The notes under the pieces were generated by a model. It saw only the letters and a list, made by a program, of their open reading frames with translations, was not told the origin of the DNA and did no database searches. A stretch of DNA of 64,000 bases from Chloroflexota bacterium. GTDB taxonomy: Bacteria > Chloroflexota > Anaerolineae > Caldilineales > Caldilineaceae. Shown here piece by piece: positions 1 through 7,878 of the stretch (within the stretch, counting starts at the first letter, position 1; every line of letters starts with the position of its first letter). The DNA lies in contig BOKO01000028.1 of the NCBI GenBank assembly GCA_016861025.1, positions 1-64,000 of the forward strand, in the 5' to 3' direction. A program made the translations under genes and the position numbers.

Positions 1-136
1 CAGCACAGGGCCGCGGTCCGCGCGCGGCAGCCGACGGTACTCGAACCGCCGCTCCCGGGTGCCCTCCAGACTCAATCCGCAGTGGCATCTCGCGCCTGGC
101 TTCAGGCTCATACCTCGTTGGACAAGATCGCTAGTT

Positions 137-170
137 GACAACCAGTTTCCAATAATGGAAACTGGTTGTC
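137..170. promoter_or_regulatory. Perfect palindrome, probable MarR operator
   Basis: Two 14-bp arms, GACAACCAGTTTCC at 137-150 and its exact reverse complement at 157-170, are separated by AATAAT. The right arm ends at the base before the MarR-type gene's ATG at 171, so a bound dimer would block both transcription and ribosome access. A TTGACA at 135-140 runs into the left arm and may be a -35 box. MarR proteins usually bind such dyads in their own promoter, so autoregulation is the natural reading; this is inferred from position and symmetry. Confidence 0.75.
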
Positions 171-665
171 ATGAATCGACGAAATCTATCTCCCTCTCTA
201 CCGGACCCCAACGCCGTCGCCGTGACCGAGTTGACCTTGGCGGTGTTTCGGCTGAACGGCGTATTGCTTCACTGGGGTGACAAGCTGGTCGCGCCGCTCG
301 GCCTCACCAGTGCACGGTGGCAGGTGCTGGGTGCGATCGCCCTTGCCGACACGCCACTGACGGCACCCCAGGTGGGTGGGGCGATGGGCGTCACGCGCCA
401 GGGCGCACAAAAGCAACTCAACCTGCTGACTGAGCAGGGGCTTGTCAAACCGCACCCGAATCCAGCGAATCAGCGTTCGCCGTTCTACGCCCTGACGCCG
501 GAAGGTTGGGCTCGATACCGCAAGGTCGATGCCCTCTGGGCCGCGCAGGCTGCCGGACTGGCTGCGCTGATCCCGGTCAGCAAAGCCAACACCGCCGCCC
601 GAACGCTCGAATCCATGCTGCGCGCGTTGCAGACTGTTCCCCCATTTTCAAAGGCCCAACCATGA
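171..665 (+). CDS. MarR-family transcriptional regulator
   Basis: This 164-aa protein has the length and layout of MarR repressors: an N-terminal dimerisation helix, then a winged helix-turn-helix around residues 40-105. The segment TAPQVGGAMGVTRQGAQKQL fits the recognition helices and is followed by a wing and a C-terminal dimerisation helix. The ATG directly follows a perfect palindrome, which argues for this start and for autoregulation. Its TGA overlaps the ATG of the next gene (ATGA at 662-665), so the two are translationally coupled. The ligand is unknown. The family call is firm; the target is inferred. Confidence 0.85.
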   Translation: MNRRNLSPSLPDPNAVAVTELTLAVFRLNGVLLHWGDKLVAPLGLTSARWQVLGAIALADTPLTAPQVGGAMGVTRQGAQKQLNLLTEQGLVKPHPNPANQRSPFYALTPEGWARYRKVDALWAAQAAGLAALIPVSKANTAARTLESMLRALQTVPPFSKAQP

Positions 666-1126
666 AATCGAAATTGCATGCCATCTTCGGAGCCGTCGCG
701 CTCCTGTGCATCACCACGTTCTGGCTCTCAACCCTCGTGTCAGAGCTTTTCATGGATCAGGCAAGTGTCGCGGCTGTCAAGAACGCGGTGTTGAGCGGTA
801 TGTGGCTCTTGATCCCGTCGATGGCGGCCACGGGCGGCAGTGGTTTTTCGCTCGCGAAGGGCCGTGGCGGCCGCCTTGTCGGTGTCAAGGGGAAGAGAAT
901 GAAGATCGTGGCGGCCAATGGCCTGCTGATACTGCTGCCCAGCGCATTCGTTCTGGCGTCCTGGGCCAACGCGGGTCGTTTCGACGGCATGTTCTATGCG
1001 CTGCAAGGTGTGGAGTTGCTGGCCGGCGCTGTGAACTTTTCACTGCTTGCATTGAACATGCGCGACGGCCTCAAGCTGGGCGGTCGGCTCGCTCCCAAAC
1101 GACCTGCGCCGGGATCTTCCCGCTGA
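662..1126 (+). CDS. Small integral membrane protein coupled to MarR
   Basis: This 154-aa protein has about four hydrophobic segments (roughly residues 5-25, 40-55, 78-98 and 108-128 from the ATG at 662), typical of a small inner-membrane protein. It has no recognisable catalytic motif. The start at 662 overlaps the MarR stop codon; a longer reading frame back to 506 would lie inside the regulator gene and is rejected. A terminator follows 34 bases downstream, so the pair forms a complete two-gene unit. A MarR-controlled membrane protein could serve in transport or stress tolerance, but the sequence does not show which. Confidence 0.7.
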   Translation: MKSKLHAIFGAVALLCITTFWLSTLVSELFMDQASVAAVKNAVLSGMWLLIPSMAATGGSGFSLAKGRGGRLVGVKGKRMKIVAANGLLILLPSAFVLASWANAGRFDGMFYALQGVELLAGAVNFSLLALNMRDGLKLGGRLAPKRPAPGSSR

Positions 1127-1159
1127 TCCAGCCTGGCCGCGTCAAGCCATGCCCAGCAG

Positions 1160-1178
1160 CCGCCTCCGGGCGGTTTTT
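1160..1178 (+). terminator. Rho-independent terminator of marR operon
   Basis: CCGCC at 1160-1164 pairs with GGCGG at 1169-1173 around a TCCG loop, followed by five Ts at 1174-1178. It lies 34 bases after the membrane protein stop codon on the same strand. Confidence 0.85.
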
Positions 1179-1407
1179 CTGTCTGCGTCATTCTCGGTCG
1201 CTCTCGCCCAGCAGTTGCCAGCCACAACCGACTGCGCCTAAACCCGCGCCAGCAAAGGAAGTGGCCTCGCGCACGCTCGCGAGGACACCAGATAAAAACT
1301 GAGAGCAGAGAGGTCGTAGAGGGCCAAAAACACGGGAATGGGAAGGGTGACGCTCGCGAGGCAAATCCGCGAAGGCCCGCCAGCACTGGCCTTGCGGGCG
1401 GGCGAAA

Positions 1408-1434
1408 AAAAGCCCGAAACAGGTTCGGGCTTTT
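1408..1434. terminator. Bidirectional terminator-like hairpin
   Basis: AAAAGCCCGAA at 1408-1418 pairs with TTCGGGCTTTT at 1424-1434 around a 5-base loop. The A-rich left flank and T-rich right arm make it plausible as a terminator in either direction, separating the marR unit from the leftward AbiF-like gene. Confidence 0.65.
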
Positions 1435-1675
1435 GGAATTGGTGGTGGAGAACCTCCACCTGAAGAACCGGCATCTTAAAGCATTTCGGAGTTTTTAGGA
1501 AGGATTGAGGCAGGAAGGGGCTTCGGAGGAGATTATTGGCACTTCTACCACCCCCTCCCACGCACCGGACGAGCCATCCAGTTAGTGAAAGGAGCAGTTC
1601 GATTCCTCAAACGGCACTCGAATTCCTGACCAAACGCCACGGTTTCCGAACTGCTCGGCCACATCCTTGTCATGC

Positions 1676-2647
1676 CTACCAAAAGGCGTGAGTCTCCCAG
1701 TCGGCCGGAAACCCCATATCAGCGATCGTCTGCTTCGGAAGTGCGGGGAACTGATCAAGCATCTCCCGCAGGCGCTGAGGCCACGAAGAGTTCGGACATA
1801 TGCCACGCATGAAGAAAATCAGGATACAAAGGATCACGTAGAGGCGAGACGTGATGTCTGGCTTACCAAGCAACGGGGCAAATTCCGGAATGTCACCTGG
1901 CTTAGGCAATTTCGGCTGATCGACCAAATTCTTGTTCCAGAGCCGACTGTGATGGGCGGCGACATTGCGCACGAAGTTCAGCGCACGAAGCCAGGTTTCC
2001 ATCACCTGCCAATCAGGAATTCCATACTTGGCAGCGATGGCCGTTTTGTCAGCAACTGTCATTCCTTGGAAGAAGGTAGACAGCATTCCGAATTCCCAAA
2101 TCTCGACGGAGACCCAGATCGGCAAAGGCAAGCCATATTTCTGCTTGTAATGCCTGACGAAATCTTCCTTCGATCGGGCTAACACTTGGTTGTATTTGTT
2201 CAACCACTCCTGATGCCGGGTCAGGCCGGTAACGGGATTCACCTTCTTGGAGAAGTTACCGTGAAGCAACGCGCCATTGGTATGAGCAAACTGATCATGC
2301 TGGCCAAGTTGATAGGCAATGTCTACGCGAATTGCGACTTCGATCCGCTCAATAGCATCAAGCACGAGTAGGCGCAGGCGCTTGTCGAAGACATAAAGTT
2401 CGAGTGCCTGCTGAAACGTATACCCCGGGTAAAAATCATCCAGGCGTTGAACTGTGATTTTCTTTGTCGCCGGATCCTGGAGCAGCGCAGACTTCCGAAA
2501 GGAGTACCAGTAGGCACTGAGGCGGTAGTAGCCGATCCGGCCAAGATATGACAAAGCCGCAGCGTCATCGGTGACACCGAGGCCACGCGACTTGAGCAAC
2601 TCAAGTTGCTGCTGGAAAGTCAGATAGGGCTTGTTATAGGTTGACAT
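1676..2647 (-). CDS. AbiF/AbiD-like abortive infection protein (Abi_2, HEPN)
   Basis: This 323-aa protein belongs to the Abi_2/AbiD/AbiF group of phage abortive-infection proteins. The N-terminus (YNKPYLTFQQQLELLKSRG) and the block IGYYRLSAYWYSFR are typical of the family. RNVAAHHSRLWN near residues 227-238 carries the R-x4-H signature of HEPN ribonucleases (R227, H232). The ATG at 2647 is preferred over an in-frame TTG at 2716 because the family domain begins there and the longer form would cross a promoter and hairpin. Such proteins act in the cytoplasm as RNA-targeting toxins; the partner here is probably the upstream small RNA. Confidence 0.85.
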   Translation of the reverse strand: MSTYNKPYLTFQQQLELLKSRGLGVTDDAAALSYLGRIGYYRLSAYWYSFRKSALLQDPATKKITVQRLDDFYPGYTFQQALELYVFDKRLRLLVLDAIERIEVAIRVDIAYQLGQHDQFAHTNGALLHGNFSKKVNPVTGLTRHQEWLNKYNQVLARSKEDFVRHYKQKYGLPLPIWVSVEIWEFGMLSTFFQGMTVADKTAIAAKYGIPDWQVMETWLRALNFVRNVAAHHSRLWNKNLVDQPKLPKPGDIPEFAPLLGKPDITSRLYVILCILIFFMRGICPNSSWPQRLREMLDQFPALPKQTIADMGFPADWETHAFW

Positions 2648-2663
2648 CGGGCCCCGGAAATAG

Positions 2664-2708
2664 AAAACCCGCCCGTACGTCTTTCGACGCAGAGGAGCGG
2701 GCCGTGTT
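2664..2708 (-). ncRNA. Candidate abiF-associated structured small RNA
   Basis: Downstream of a strong promoter, the leftward transcript would be about 45 nt. Its outer stem pairs CCCGC with GCGGG (+ strand 2697-2701 with 2668-2672) and its inner stem is CGTC-GAAA-GACG (2686-2689 with 2678-2681), a GNRA-type tetraloop. The outer stem runs straight into TTTTC, which can end transcription. Structured RNAs upstream of abiF genes are known (the abiF motif). Position and structure fit, but I could not test a match to the published consensus. Confidence 0.55.
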
Positions 2709-2715
2709 GGGATCA

Positions 2716-2744
2716 ATTCTAGGCTGGTCCCATTTTCGAGTCAA
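2716..2744 (-). promoter_or_regulatory. Strong sigma-70 promoter for the abiF RNA and gene
   Basis: On the minus strand TTGACT (2744-2739) and TAGAAT (2721-2716) are separated by exactly 17 bases, giving five of six matches to each consensus box. Transcription would begin near 2708, right at the hairpin RNA and about 60 bases before the AbiF-like ATG. Confidence 0.75.
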
Positions 2745-2843
2745 TCTCTTTCTGGCATTGGGCGTGATGCTAGAAGCCCTTGGCCATAGTCCAACCTCTT
2801 GGGCCAACAGCGTTTCCATACAGTCTTTTTATCGGAGACTGAC

Positions 2844-3284
2844 ATGGAGACAAAGACCTGCAACGCATGTGGCCACCCTTTCACCCCTCGGCCGCAGAAC
2901 CCAAATCAGACCTACTGCACCGATCCGGTATGCCAACGCGAACGCCGTCGGCGCTGGCAGCAGAAAAAGCGGCGCGATGATGCCGATTACCGCGACAACG
3001 ATGCGCGTGCCGGCAAGGCATGGGCTGCCGAGAATCCGGCGTATTGGAAGCAGTACCGCGACGCGAACCCGAACTACACCGAGCGCAATCGAAATCTACA
3101 GCAGTCACGCAATCAAAAGCTCCGGGCATCGGTGATTGCAAATGAGGACGCGTCACGCCCTCTATGCCCACCGCCCTCCGGGCGTTACCGCATGGTGCGA
3201 ATCGAGAATGGGGTTGCAAGCGAAGACACATGGATCGTTGAAATCGCCGTCCTGACTGAGATCCCGCTCGATGAAGACGTGTGA
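2844..3284 (+). CDS. Small zinc-finger-like protein upstream of recombinase
   Basis: The 146-aa product begins METKTCNACGHPFTP and has Cys at CNAC and again in YCTDPVC, a C-x2-C...C-x4-C zinc-binding arrangement (residues about 5-30). A very basic stretch (RERRRRWQQKKRR) follows, then a charged linker and a short C-terminal domain around VRIENGVASEDTW. The start at 2844 has GGAG six bases upstream; a longer frame from 2799 lacks one. It precedes the recombinase by about 180 bp. DNA or RNA binding is likely; the role is unknown. It may be the accessory factor of the recombinase, which has no zinc ribbon of its own. Confidence 0.65.
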   Translation: METKTCNACGHPFTPRPQNPNQTYCTDPVCQRERRRRWQQKKRRDDADYRDNDARAGKAWAAENPAYWKQYRDANPNYTERNRNLQQSRNQKLRASVIANEDASRPLCPPPSGRYRMVRIENGVASEDTWIVEIAVLTEIPLDEDV

Positions 3285-3299
3285 TTGCAAATGAGGACG
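3132..3299. repeat. 19-bp direct repeat before the serine recombinase
   Basis: GTGATTGCAAATGAGGACG occurs at 3132-3150 and again at 3281-3299, identical over 19 bp and 149 bp apart. The first copy lies in the 3' part of the zinc-finger gene and the second overlaps its stop codon. Serine recombinases act on short sites close to their own gene, so this may be part of a crossover or binding site; it could also be a chance duplication. Confidence 0.5.
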
Positions 3300-3465
3300 T
3301 GTTCGGCGACGCCGCTGTTGCCTGTTAACTTCCCGCGTGTGCGTTCTCGAACTATCGAGCATCCGAATCCGACTCGACCCGTGTATGCCTTGACCAACCA
3401 CCCGTCGCGAAGTGACGCCCGATGTTCGAGAGGCATCTTTTCGCATGTAAGGGGACGACGCGGCG

Positions 3466-5034
3466 ATGCAAGAACAAGAAAACACAGATGGCGATAAGCA
3501 GACCCAAGCCTCCCTATTCCGGGCAGCGCAGTATGTGCGGATGTCGACCGAGCACCAGCAGTACTCGACGGAGAACCAGGCTGACAAGATCAAGGAATAC
3601 GCCGCCCGGCGTGGCATCGAGATCATCAAGACCTATGCCGACGAGGGCAAGAGCGGTCTGCGCATCGATGGCCGCCAGGCCCTGCAGCGGCTGATCCACG
3701 ACGTCGAGTCTGGCCAGGCCGATTTCCAGGTCATCCTGGTCTACGACGTCAGTCGCTGGGGGCGTTTTCAGGATGCCGATGAGAGTGCTTACTACGAATA
3801 CATCTGCCGCCGCGCCGGCATCCAGGTCGCTTATTGCGCCGAGCAGTTCGAAAACGATGGGTCGCCCGTTTCCACCATCGTCAAGGGCGTCAAGCGGGCC
3901 ATGGCCGGCGAGTACAGCCGGGAATTGTCGGCCAAGGTGTTCGCCGGCCAATGTCGCCTGATCGAGCTCGGCTACCGCCAGGGCGGCCCTGCCGGTTATG
4001 GACTCCGCCGCATCCTGGTCGACCAGAACGGATCCATGAAGGGCGAACTGGCTCGTGGCGAGCACAAGAGCCTTCAGACAGATCGCGTGATCCTGATGCC
4101 CGGCCCCGACGACGAGGCTCGTATCGTCAATCTGATCTACCAGTGGTTCATTGAGGAGGGACTGTCGGAATCTCAAATTGCCGGGCGCCTGAATGGCATG
4201 AAGGTGCGCACCGACCTGGACCGGGAGTGGACGCGCGCCACCGTCAATGAGGTACTGACCAACGAGAAGTACATCGGCAACAACGTCTACAACCGCATCT
4301 CCTTCAAGCTCAAGAAGACCCGGGTGGTGAACACCCCGGATATGTGGATCAAGAAGGAAGGCGCCTTCGAGGCCATCGTCCAGCCCGATCTGTTCTACAC
4401 CGCCCAAGGAATCATGCGGGCACGTGCCCGGCGCTATACCGACGAGGAGTTAATCGAACGCCTGCGTAGCCTCTACGAGAATCGAGGCATCCTCTCCGGC
4501 CTGATCATCGACGAAACCGAGGGCATGCCGTCGGCCTCGGTCTATGTTCATCGTTTCGGCAGTCTGATTCGCGCCTACCAGATGGTTGGCTTCACCCCAG
4601 ATCGGGACTACCGGTATCTGGAGGTCAACCGCTTCCTGCGCCAGCTGCACCCCGAAATCGTGGCACGAACGGAAGCCGAGATCGGGGCCATCGGCGGTTC
4701 GGTGATCCGTGATCCGGCCACCGACCTTCTCCGCGTCAATGACGAGTTCAGTGTTTCCCTGGTGCTGGCGCGGTGCCAGACCAACGAAAGCGGCAGTCAC
4801 CGATGGAAGGTGCGCTTCGACACCAGCCTGAGCCCCGACGTCACCGTTGCCGTGCGACTCGATCATGCCAATCGGTCGCCGCTCGACTACTACCTGCTAC
4901 CGAGATTGGATTTCGGACAACCCGGGATCAACCTGGCCGATCGGAACGCCATCGAATTCGAAAGCTATCGCTTCGAAACCTTGGACTACCTCTACGGCAT
5001 GGGTGCCCGTGCAAGACTGAGGAGAGCGGCATGA
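3466..5034 (+). CDS. Serine recombinase (resolvase/invertase family, large)
   Basis: This 522-aa site-specific recombinase has an N-terminal resolvase domain (residues about 18-165). YVRMST at 23-28 holds the catalytic Ser27 and Arg25, and DVSRWGRF follows in the usual place. A Recombinase domain follows at about 180-330 (GYRQGGPAGYGLRR). The last 190 residues lack the CxxC zinc ribbon normal for large serine integrases. It lies between the zinc-finger gene and two ParB-like genes and overlaps the first by 4 bp. It probably moves or rearranges this island or a nearby element; the sites are not proven. Confidence 0.9.
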   Translation: MQEQENTDGDKQTQASLFRAAQYVRMSTEHQQYSTENQADKIKEYAARRGIEIIKTYADEGKSGLRIDGRQALQRLIHDVESGQADFQVILVYDVSRWGRFQDADESAYYEYICRRAGIQVAYCAEQFENDGSPVSTIVKGVKRAMAGEYSRELSAKVFAGQCRLIELGYRQGGPAGYGLRRILVDQNGSMKGELARGEHKSLQTDRVILMPGPDDEARIVNLIYQWFIEEGLSESQIAGRLNGMKVRTDLDREWTRATVNEVLTNEKYIGNNVYNRISFKLKKTRVVNTPDMWIKKEGAFEAIVQPDLFYTAQGIMRARARRYTDEELIERLRSLYENRGILSGLIIDETEGMPSASVYVHRFGSLIRAYQMVGFTPDRDYRYLEVNRFLRQLHPEIVARTEAEIGAIGGSVIRDPATDLLRVNDEFSVSLVLARCQTNESGSHRWKVRFDTSLSPDVTVAVRLDHANRSPLDYYLLPRLDFGQPGINLADRNAIEFESYRFETLDYLYGMGARARLRRAA

Positions 5035-5933
5035 CCCCGAAACACCGCAACAGCGAAATTCGAATGATCCCCGTCGATCGGATCGATATCCTCAATCCGC
5101 GCGACCGGAACAAGCGGGTGTTCGATGAGATCGTCGGCAACATCAAGGCCATCGGCCTGAAGAAGCCGATCACCGTCACACCTCGCATGGGCGACGACGA
5201 TCAGGAGCGATATCTCCTGGTATGTGGCGAGGGACGCCTCAACGCATTCAGGAATCTCGGGGAGGCGACCATTCCGGCCCTCGTGATCTCCGTCAGTGAC
5301 GAGGACGCCTTCATCATGAGCCTGGCCGAGAACATCGCCCGCCGCCAATGCCGGCCGCTGGAGATTCTCGCTGGCATCAAGCAGCTGCGTGACAAGGGCT
5401 ACAACCCCAAGGAAATCGCCACCAAGACAGGACTCACTCAAGTCTATGTGACCGGCATCCTGACACTGCTGCAGCAGGGCGAGGAACGATTGCTCGTTGC
5501 TGTCGAGAAAGGCCGAGTGCCCCTCAATGCTGCCCTGACCATTGTTGGTGCCGGCGATGACGACAAGGCCGTGCAAGCCGCGCTGCAAGAAGCCTACGAG
5601 TGCGGCAAGTTGCGTGGCCGCCAGTTGATGGAGGTGCGCAAGATCATCGAGCGCCGGCAGACCCTCGGGCGATCGATGGCCCGGGCCACGCGCCGCAAGC
5701 CGGTAGACGTGTCGACATCCAGCCTGGTCCGCACCTACCAACGGGAAGTCGAACGACAGAAGATCATCGTCAAGAAGGCCGAGTTCGCCCAGCAGCGCCT
5801 CCTGTTCGTGGTGAGCGCCTTGCGGCAGTTCTTCGCCGACGATAATTTCATCAATCTGCTGCGCGCCGAGGGACTGGATACCCTGCCTGAATACCTGGCC
5901 AATCGCGTCTGGTCCGGAGGGAGTTCGGCATGA
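5031..5933 (+). CDS. ParB/RepB-like DNA-binding protein 1
   Basis: This 300-aa protein begins with a ParB N-terminal nucleotide-binding-like domain (MIPVDRIDILNPRDRNKR; GEGRLNAFRNLG; ENIARR near residue 100). A KorB/ParB-type helix-turn-helix follows (NPKEIATKTGLTQVYVTGIL, about 125-150) and then a helical C-terminus. The start overlaps the recombinase stop (ATGA) and has GAGGAGAG upstream, so it is co-translated. No ParA, Rep or centromere repeats are nearby. A role as a regulator or accessory factor for the recombinase is therefore more likely than plasmid partition. Confidence 0.8.
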   Translation: MTPKHRNSEIRMIPVDRIDILNPRDRNKRVFDEIVGNIKAIGLKKPITVTPRMGDDDQERYLLVCGEGRLNAFRNLGEATIPALVISVSDEDAFIMSLAENIARRQCRPLEILAGIKQLRDKGYNPKEIATKTGLTQVYVTGILTLLQQGEERLLVAVEKGRVPLNAALTIVGAGDDDKAVQAALQEAYECGKLRGRQLMEVRKIIERRQTLGRSMARATRRKPVDVSTSSLVRTYQREVERQKIIVKKAEFAQQRLLFVVSALRQFFADDNFINLLRAEGLDTLPEYLANRVWSGGSSA

Positions 5934-6811
5934 CCAACGTCCCGCTCGGCTTCATACCCGATGCCTTATCGGTCCCCCTGGACAAGATTCTGCCCTCCCG
6001 GAAAACGCCGACCGGGCTGATCACCTCGGTCAAGTTCAAGCAGATTCGATCTTCCATCGAGCACATAGGCCTGATTGAACCGCTGTCGGTCACCGAGGCG
6101 AACAAGGTCACTGGCCAGCACACGCTGCTCGACGGGCATGTGCGCCTGATCGCCCTGGCCGAACTCGGCTATGAGGAAGCTCCCTGCCTTGTGGCCAAGG
6201 ACGACGAGGCCTACACCTACAACAGCCGGATCAACCGCCTGTCCACGATCCAGGAGCATTTCATGATTCGCCGCGCCATCGAGCGTGGCGTGTCGATGGA
6301 AAGCCTTGCCAAGGCACTGAGCGTCGACGTCAGCCACATCATCAAGAAAGCCACGCTCCTGGACGGGATTTGTCCTGAGGCCGCCGATCTGCTGAAGGAC
6401 AGGCAGTTCTCCGCTGAGATCAGCCGGGTGATCCGGAAAATGAAGCCGACCCGCCAGGTCGAGTGCATCGAACTGATGGTCTCAGCCAACAACATCACCG
6501 TTTCCTACGCAGAGGCCTTGCTCGTCGCCACACCGGCCGAGATGTTGGTCGAAGGCAAGAAGCCGCCGAAGCTGAACGGCGTCACCCAAGAACAGATGTC
6601 ACGCATGGAGCGCGAGATGGCGAACCTGCAAGGGCAATACAAACTGGTCGAGCAGACCTATGCCGAGGATGTCCTCAACCTCGTACTGGCCCGGGGCTAT
6701 CTAGCCAAGCTACTCGACAACAAATCGGTCGTCCGCTACATCAAGCAACGGCGGCCCGAGGTACTGGAACAGTTTGAGGTCATCGTCGAGACGACGTCGC
6801 TGGATCAGTAA
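5930..6811 (+). CDS. ParB/RepB-like protein 2 (RepB C-terminal type)
   Basis: The 293-aa product opens with a ParB-like domain (LDKILPSRKTPTGL; SSIEHIGLIEPLSV; LLDGHVRLIALAELG), the GHVR block standing where ParB has its CTP-binding GERR-type motif. An HTH (SMESLAKALSVDVSHIIKK) and a C-terminal coiled helical region similar to plasmid RepB C-termini follow. It overlaps its partner by 4 bp, completing a recombinase-ParB-ParB operon. The two paralogues have diverged strongly, which suggests a heteromeric complex. Chromosomal or plasmid segregation is unlikely without a ParA. Confidence 0.8.
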   Translation: MTNVPLGFIPDALSVPLDKILPSRKTPTGLITSVKFKQIRSSIEHIGLIEPLSVTEANKVTGQHTLLDGHVRLIALAELGYEEAPCLVAKDDEAYTYNSRINRLSTIQEHFMIRRAIERGVSMESLAKALSVDVSHIIKKATLLDGICPEAADLLKDRQFSAEISRVIRKMKPTRQVECIELMVSANNITVSYAEALLVATPAEMLVEGKKPPKLNGVTQEQMSRMEREMANLQGQYKLVEQTYAEDVLNLVLARGYLAKLLDNKSVVRYIKQRRPEVLEQFEVIVETTSLDQ

Positions 6812-6818
6812 GTGAAGT

Positions 6819-6834
6819 CCTTCCCAGCGGAAGG
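6819..6834. other. Hairpin after the ParB operon
   Basis: CCTTCC and GGAAGG pair perfectly around CAGC, 8 bases after the last stop codon. No T tract follows on either strand, so it is at most a weak or Rho-assisted terminator or an RNA-stabilising stem. Confidence 0.35.
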
Positions 6835-7056
6835 CCGTAGTGCTGCCCGTGTGGGCGATACGCAGATCTTTAACAATCCGGAGTATTAGGGTTGTCGCCG
6901 CCGAAACGGATGTCCTGTTTCTGCCCGTGATCGGGGTGATGACCGACAGGCTTGCCGCTGGCCTGCTCATTCGCCAATGGTGGGAACGAATGGGCGAACA
7001 GCGGCATCCCTATATTTCAGACTACATCGCGCTCCCGCCTCGCAGCTTCACATCGA
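6835..7056 (+). pseudogene. Possible truncated coding remnant, otherwise empty spacer
   Basis: This 222-bp spacer separates the rightward ParB operon from leftward genes. One plus-strand frame, from about 6888, stays open and reads like protein (AETDVLFLPVIGV; AAGLLIRQWWERMGEQ; SDYIALPPRSF), but it has no good start and runs into the end of the opposing gene. It could be the stump of a gene cut by island insertion. No database match could be checked. Confidence 0.3.
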
Positions 7057-7878
7057 TCACGTTCCATCTTCGGAACTGCATAAGCCCAAGTATCTTTCTG
7101 CGGCGTCGCTCATTTCTGAAAAGGCCTTTAAGACGTTGGTGGCCGATTCCGCGACTAACAAGAATGCAAGGCCATTACCGCGATCTTGGCTACTCCCCGC
7201 TTGAAGCGTCTGAACCAGTCCGTGCAGCTTTGGTAATTCTTCCGCCGACCAACCCATAATTCGCTTCACCCTATTCTGAATTTCCTCTGCCCCCGGCCAA
7301 AGATCAAGATCCGTCAGGTCACTCAATTCAGTAATCACGTCGTGCTTGGTACCTACCAGCTCACTGCATACCTCAAGGATTTGGCGACGGCTTTCTTCGG
7401 TGATCTCGATCCTGGGGAGTTCCTGCTCAATGTAGGCCGCGTTTTGGAGCATCTGCATGGCGCAAGCATGTGCCTTCCCTGAAAACTCTGTGAGAGCTTC
7501 CGCCACTTCTGGGTTGATGTTGGAGTCGCCTTCGACCTGATCGTCATCACCGTCTTCCTCATCATCCTCCTGGTCTGGAAATGAATTCTCCCAATGCTGC
7601 TTGAGCTGATACCACTCAGTCGACTCGTCAAACACCTCCAGTGCGCGTTCGCATGCGTTGATGTAGTCCCATGGTGGATCGAATTCCGTCCAAACGCCTA
7701 GCGATGGATAACTTCCCAATTCATGGTCGTGCCACATAACCCCCAGCTTGCTGCCTTCAGGTGGGTCGCCGCACACAAAAAGTACGTATTGCTTTGCCAG
7801 GCCGATGCTAAACAGAATCCAGGCCTCGTCATCTGGCATCTGCCCCGTATTGGTACTTCCGATGCTTTCCCAGGTCAT
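7057..7878 (-). CDS. Hypothetical protein with acidic linker
   Basis: This 273-aa soluble protein belongs to no family I recognise. An N-terminal part of about 105 residues rich in aromatics (WILFSIGL; WHDHELG; FDPPWDYINACERALE) is joined by a strongly acidic linker (DQEDDEEDGDDDQVEGD, about 112-128) to an all-helical C-terminal half. Its ATG overlaps the stop of the next gene upstream (7875-7878), so it is the last gene of a tightly coupled minus-strand set with the ADP-ribosylglycohydrolase. A partner or immunity role in that set is possible but only inferred from position. Confidence 0.55.
   Translation of the reverse strand: MTWESIGSTNTGQMPDDEAWILFSIGLAKQYVLFVCGDPPEGSKLGVMWHDHELGSYPSLGVWTEFDPPWDYINACERALEVFDESTEWYQLKQHWENSFPDQEDDEEDGDDDQVEGDSNINPEVAEALTEFSGKAHACAMQMLQNAAYIEQELPRIEITEESRRQILEVCSELVGTKHDVITELSDLTDLDLWPGAEEIQNRVKRIMGWSAEELPKLHGLVQTLQAGSSQDRGNGLAFLLVAESATNVLKAFSEMSDAAERYLGLCSSEDGT

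Larger units (their letters stand above)
1127..1675. other. Non-coding junction between host-like edge and island
   Basis: No convincing gene is present in this 549-bp stretch. It holds the marR terminator, a hairpin with A and T tracts at 1408-1434, and a second hairpin at 1444-1460 (GGTGGAG, 3-base loop, CTCCACC). Base composition falls to the right of about 1430. The stretch may mark the left edge of the island, but no duplicated attachment site was seen within the window. Confidence 0.5.

Noticed and set aside
1..111. Short minus-strand frame from ATG at 109-111 running off the left edge
   Set aside because: Only 37 codons are visible, no ribosome site at proper spacing and no recognisable sequence; left unannotated.
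1430..1460. Possible tRNA 3' end or attachment site (TTGGTGGTGGAG)
   Set aside because: No cloverleaf can be formed; the sequence is explained by two hairpins.
2634..2819. Minus-strand reading frame across the abiF promoter
   Set aside because: It lies over a strong promoter and hairpin and looks like a shadow of non-coding sequence.
3514..4407. Long antisense frame within the serine recombinase
   Set aside because: Arises from GC-rich codon use; the recombinase domains account for this region.
5031..6811. Plasmid partition locus
   Set aside because: No ParA, Rep or centromere repeats; the genes belong to the recombinase operon.
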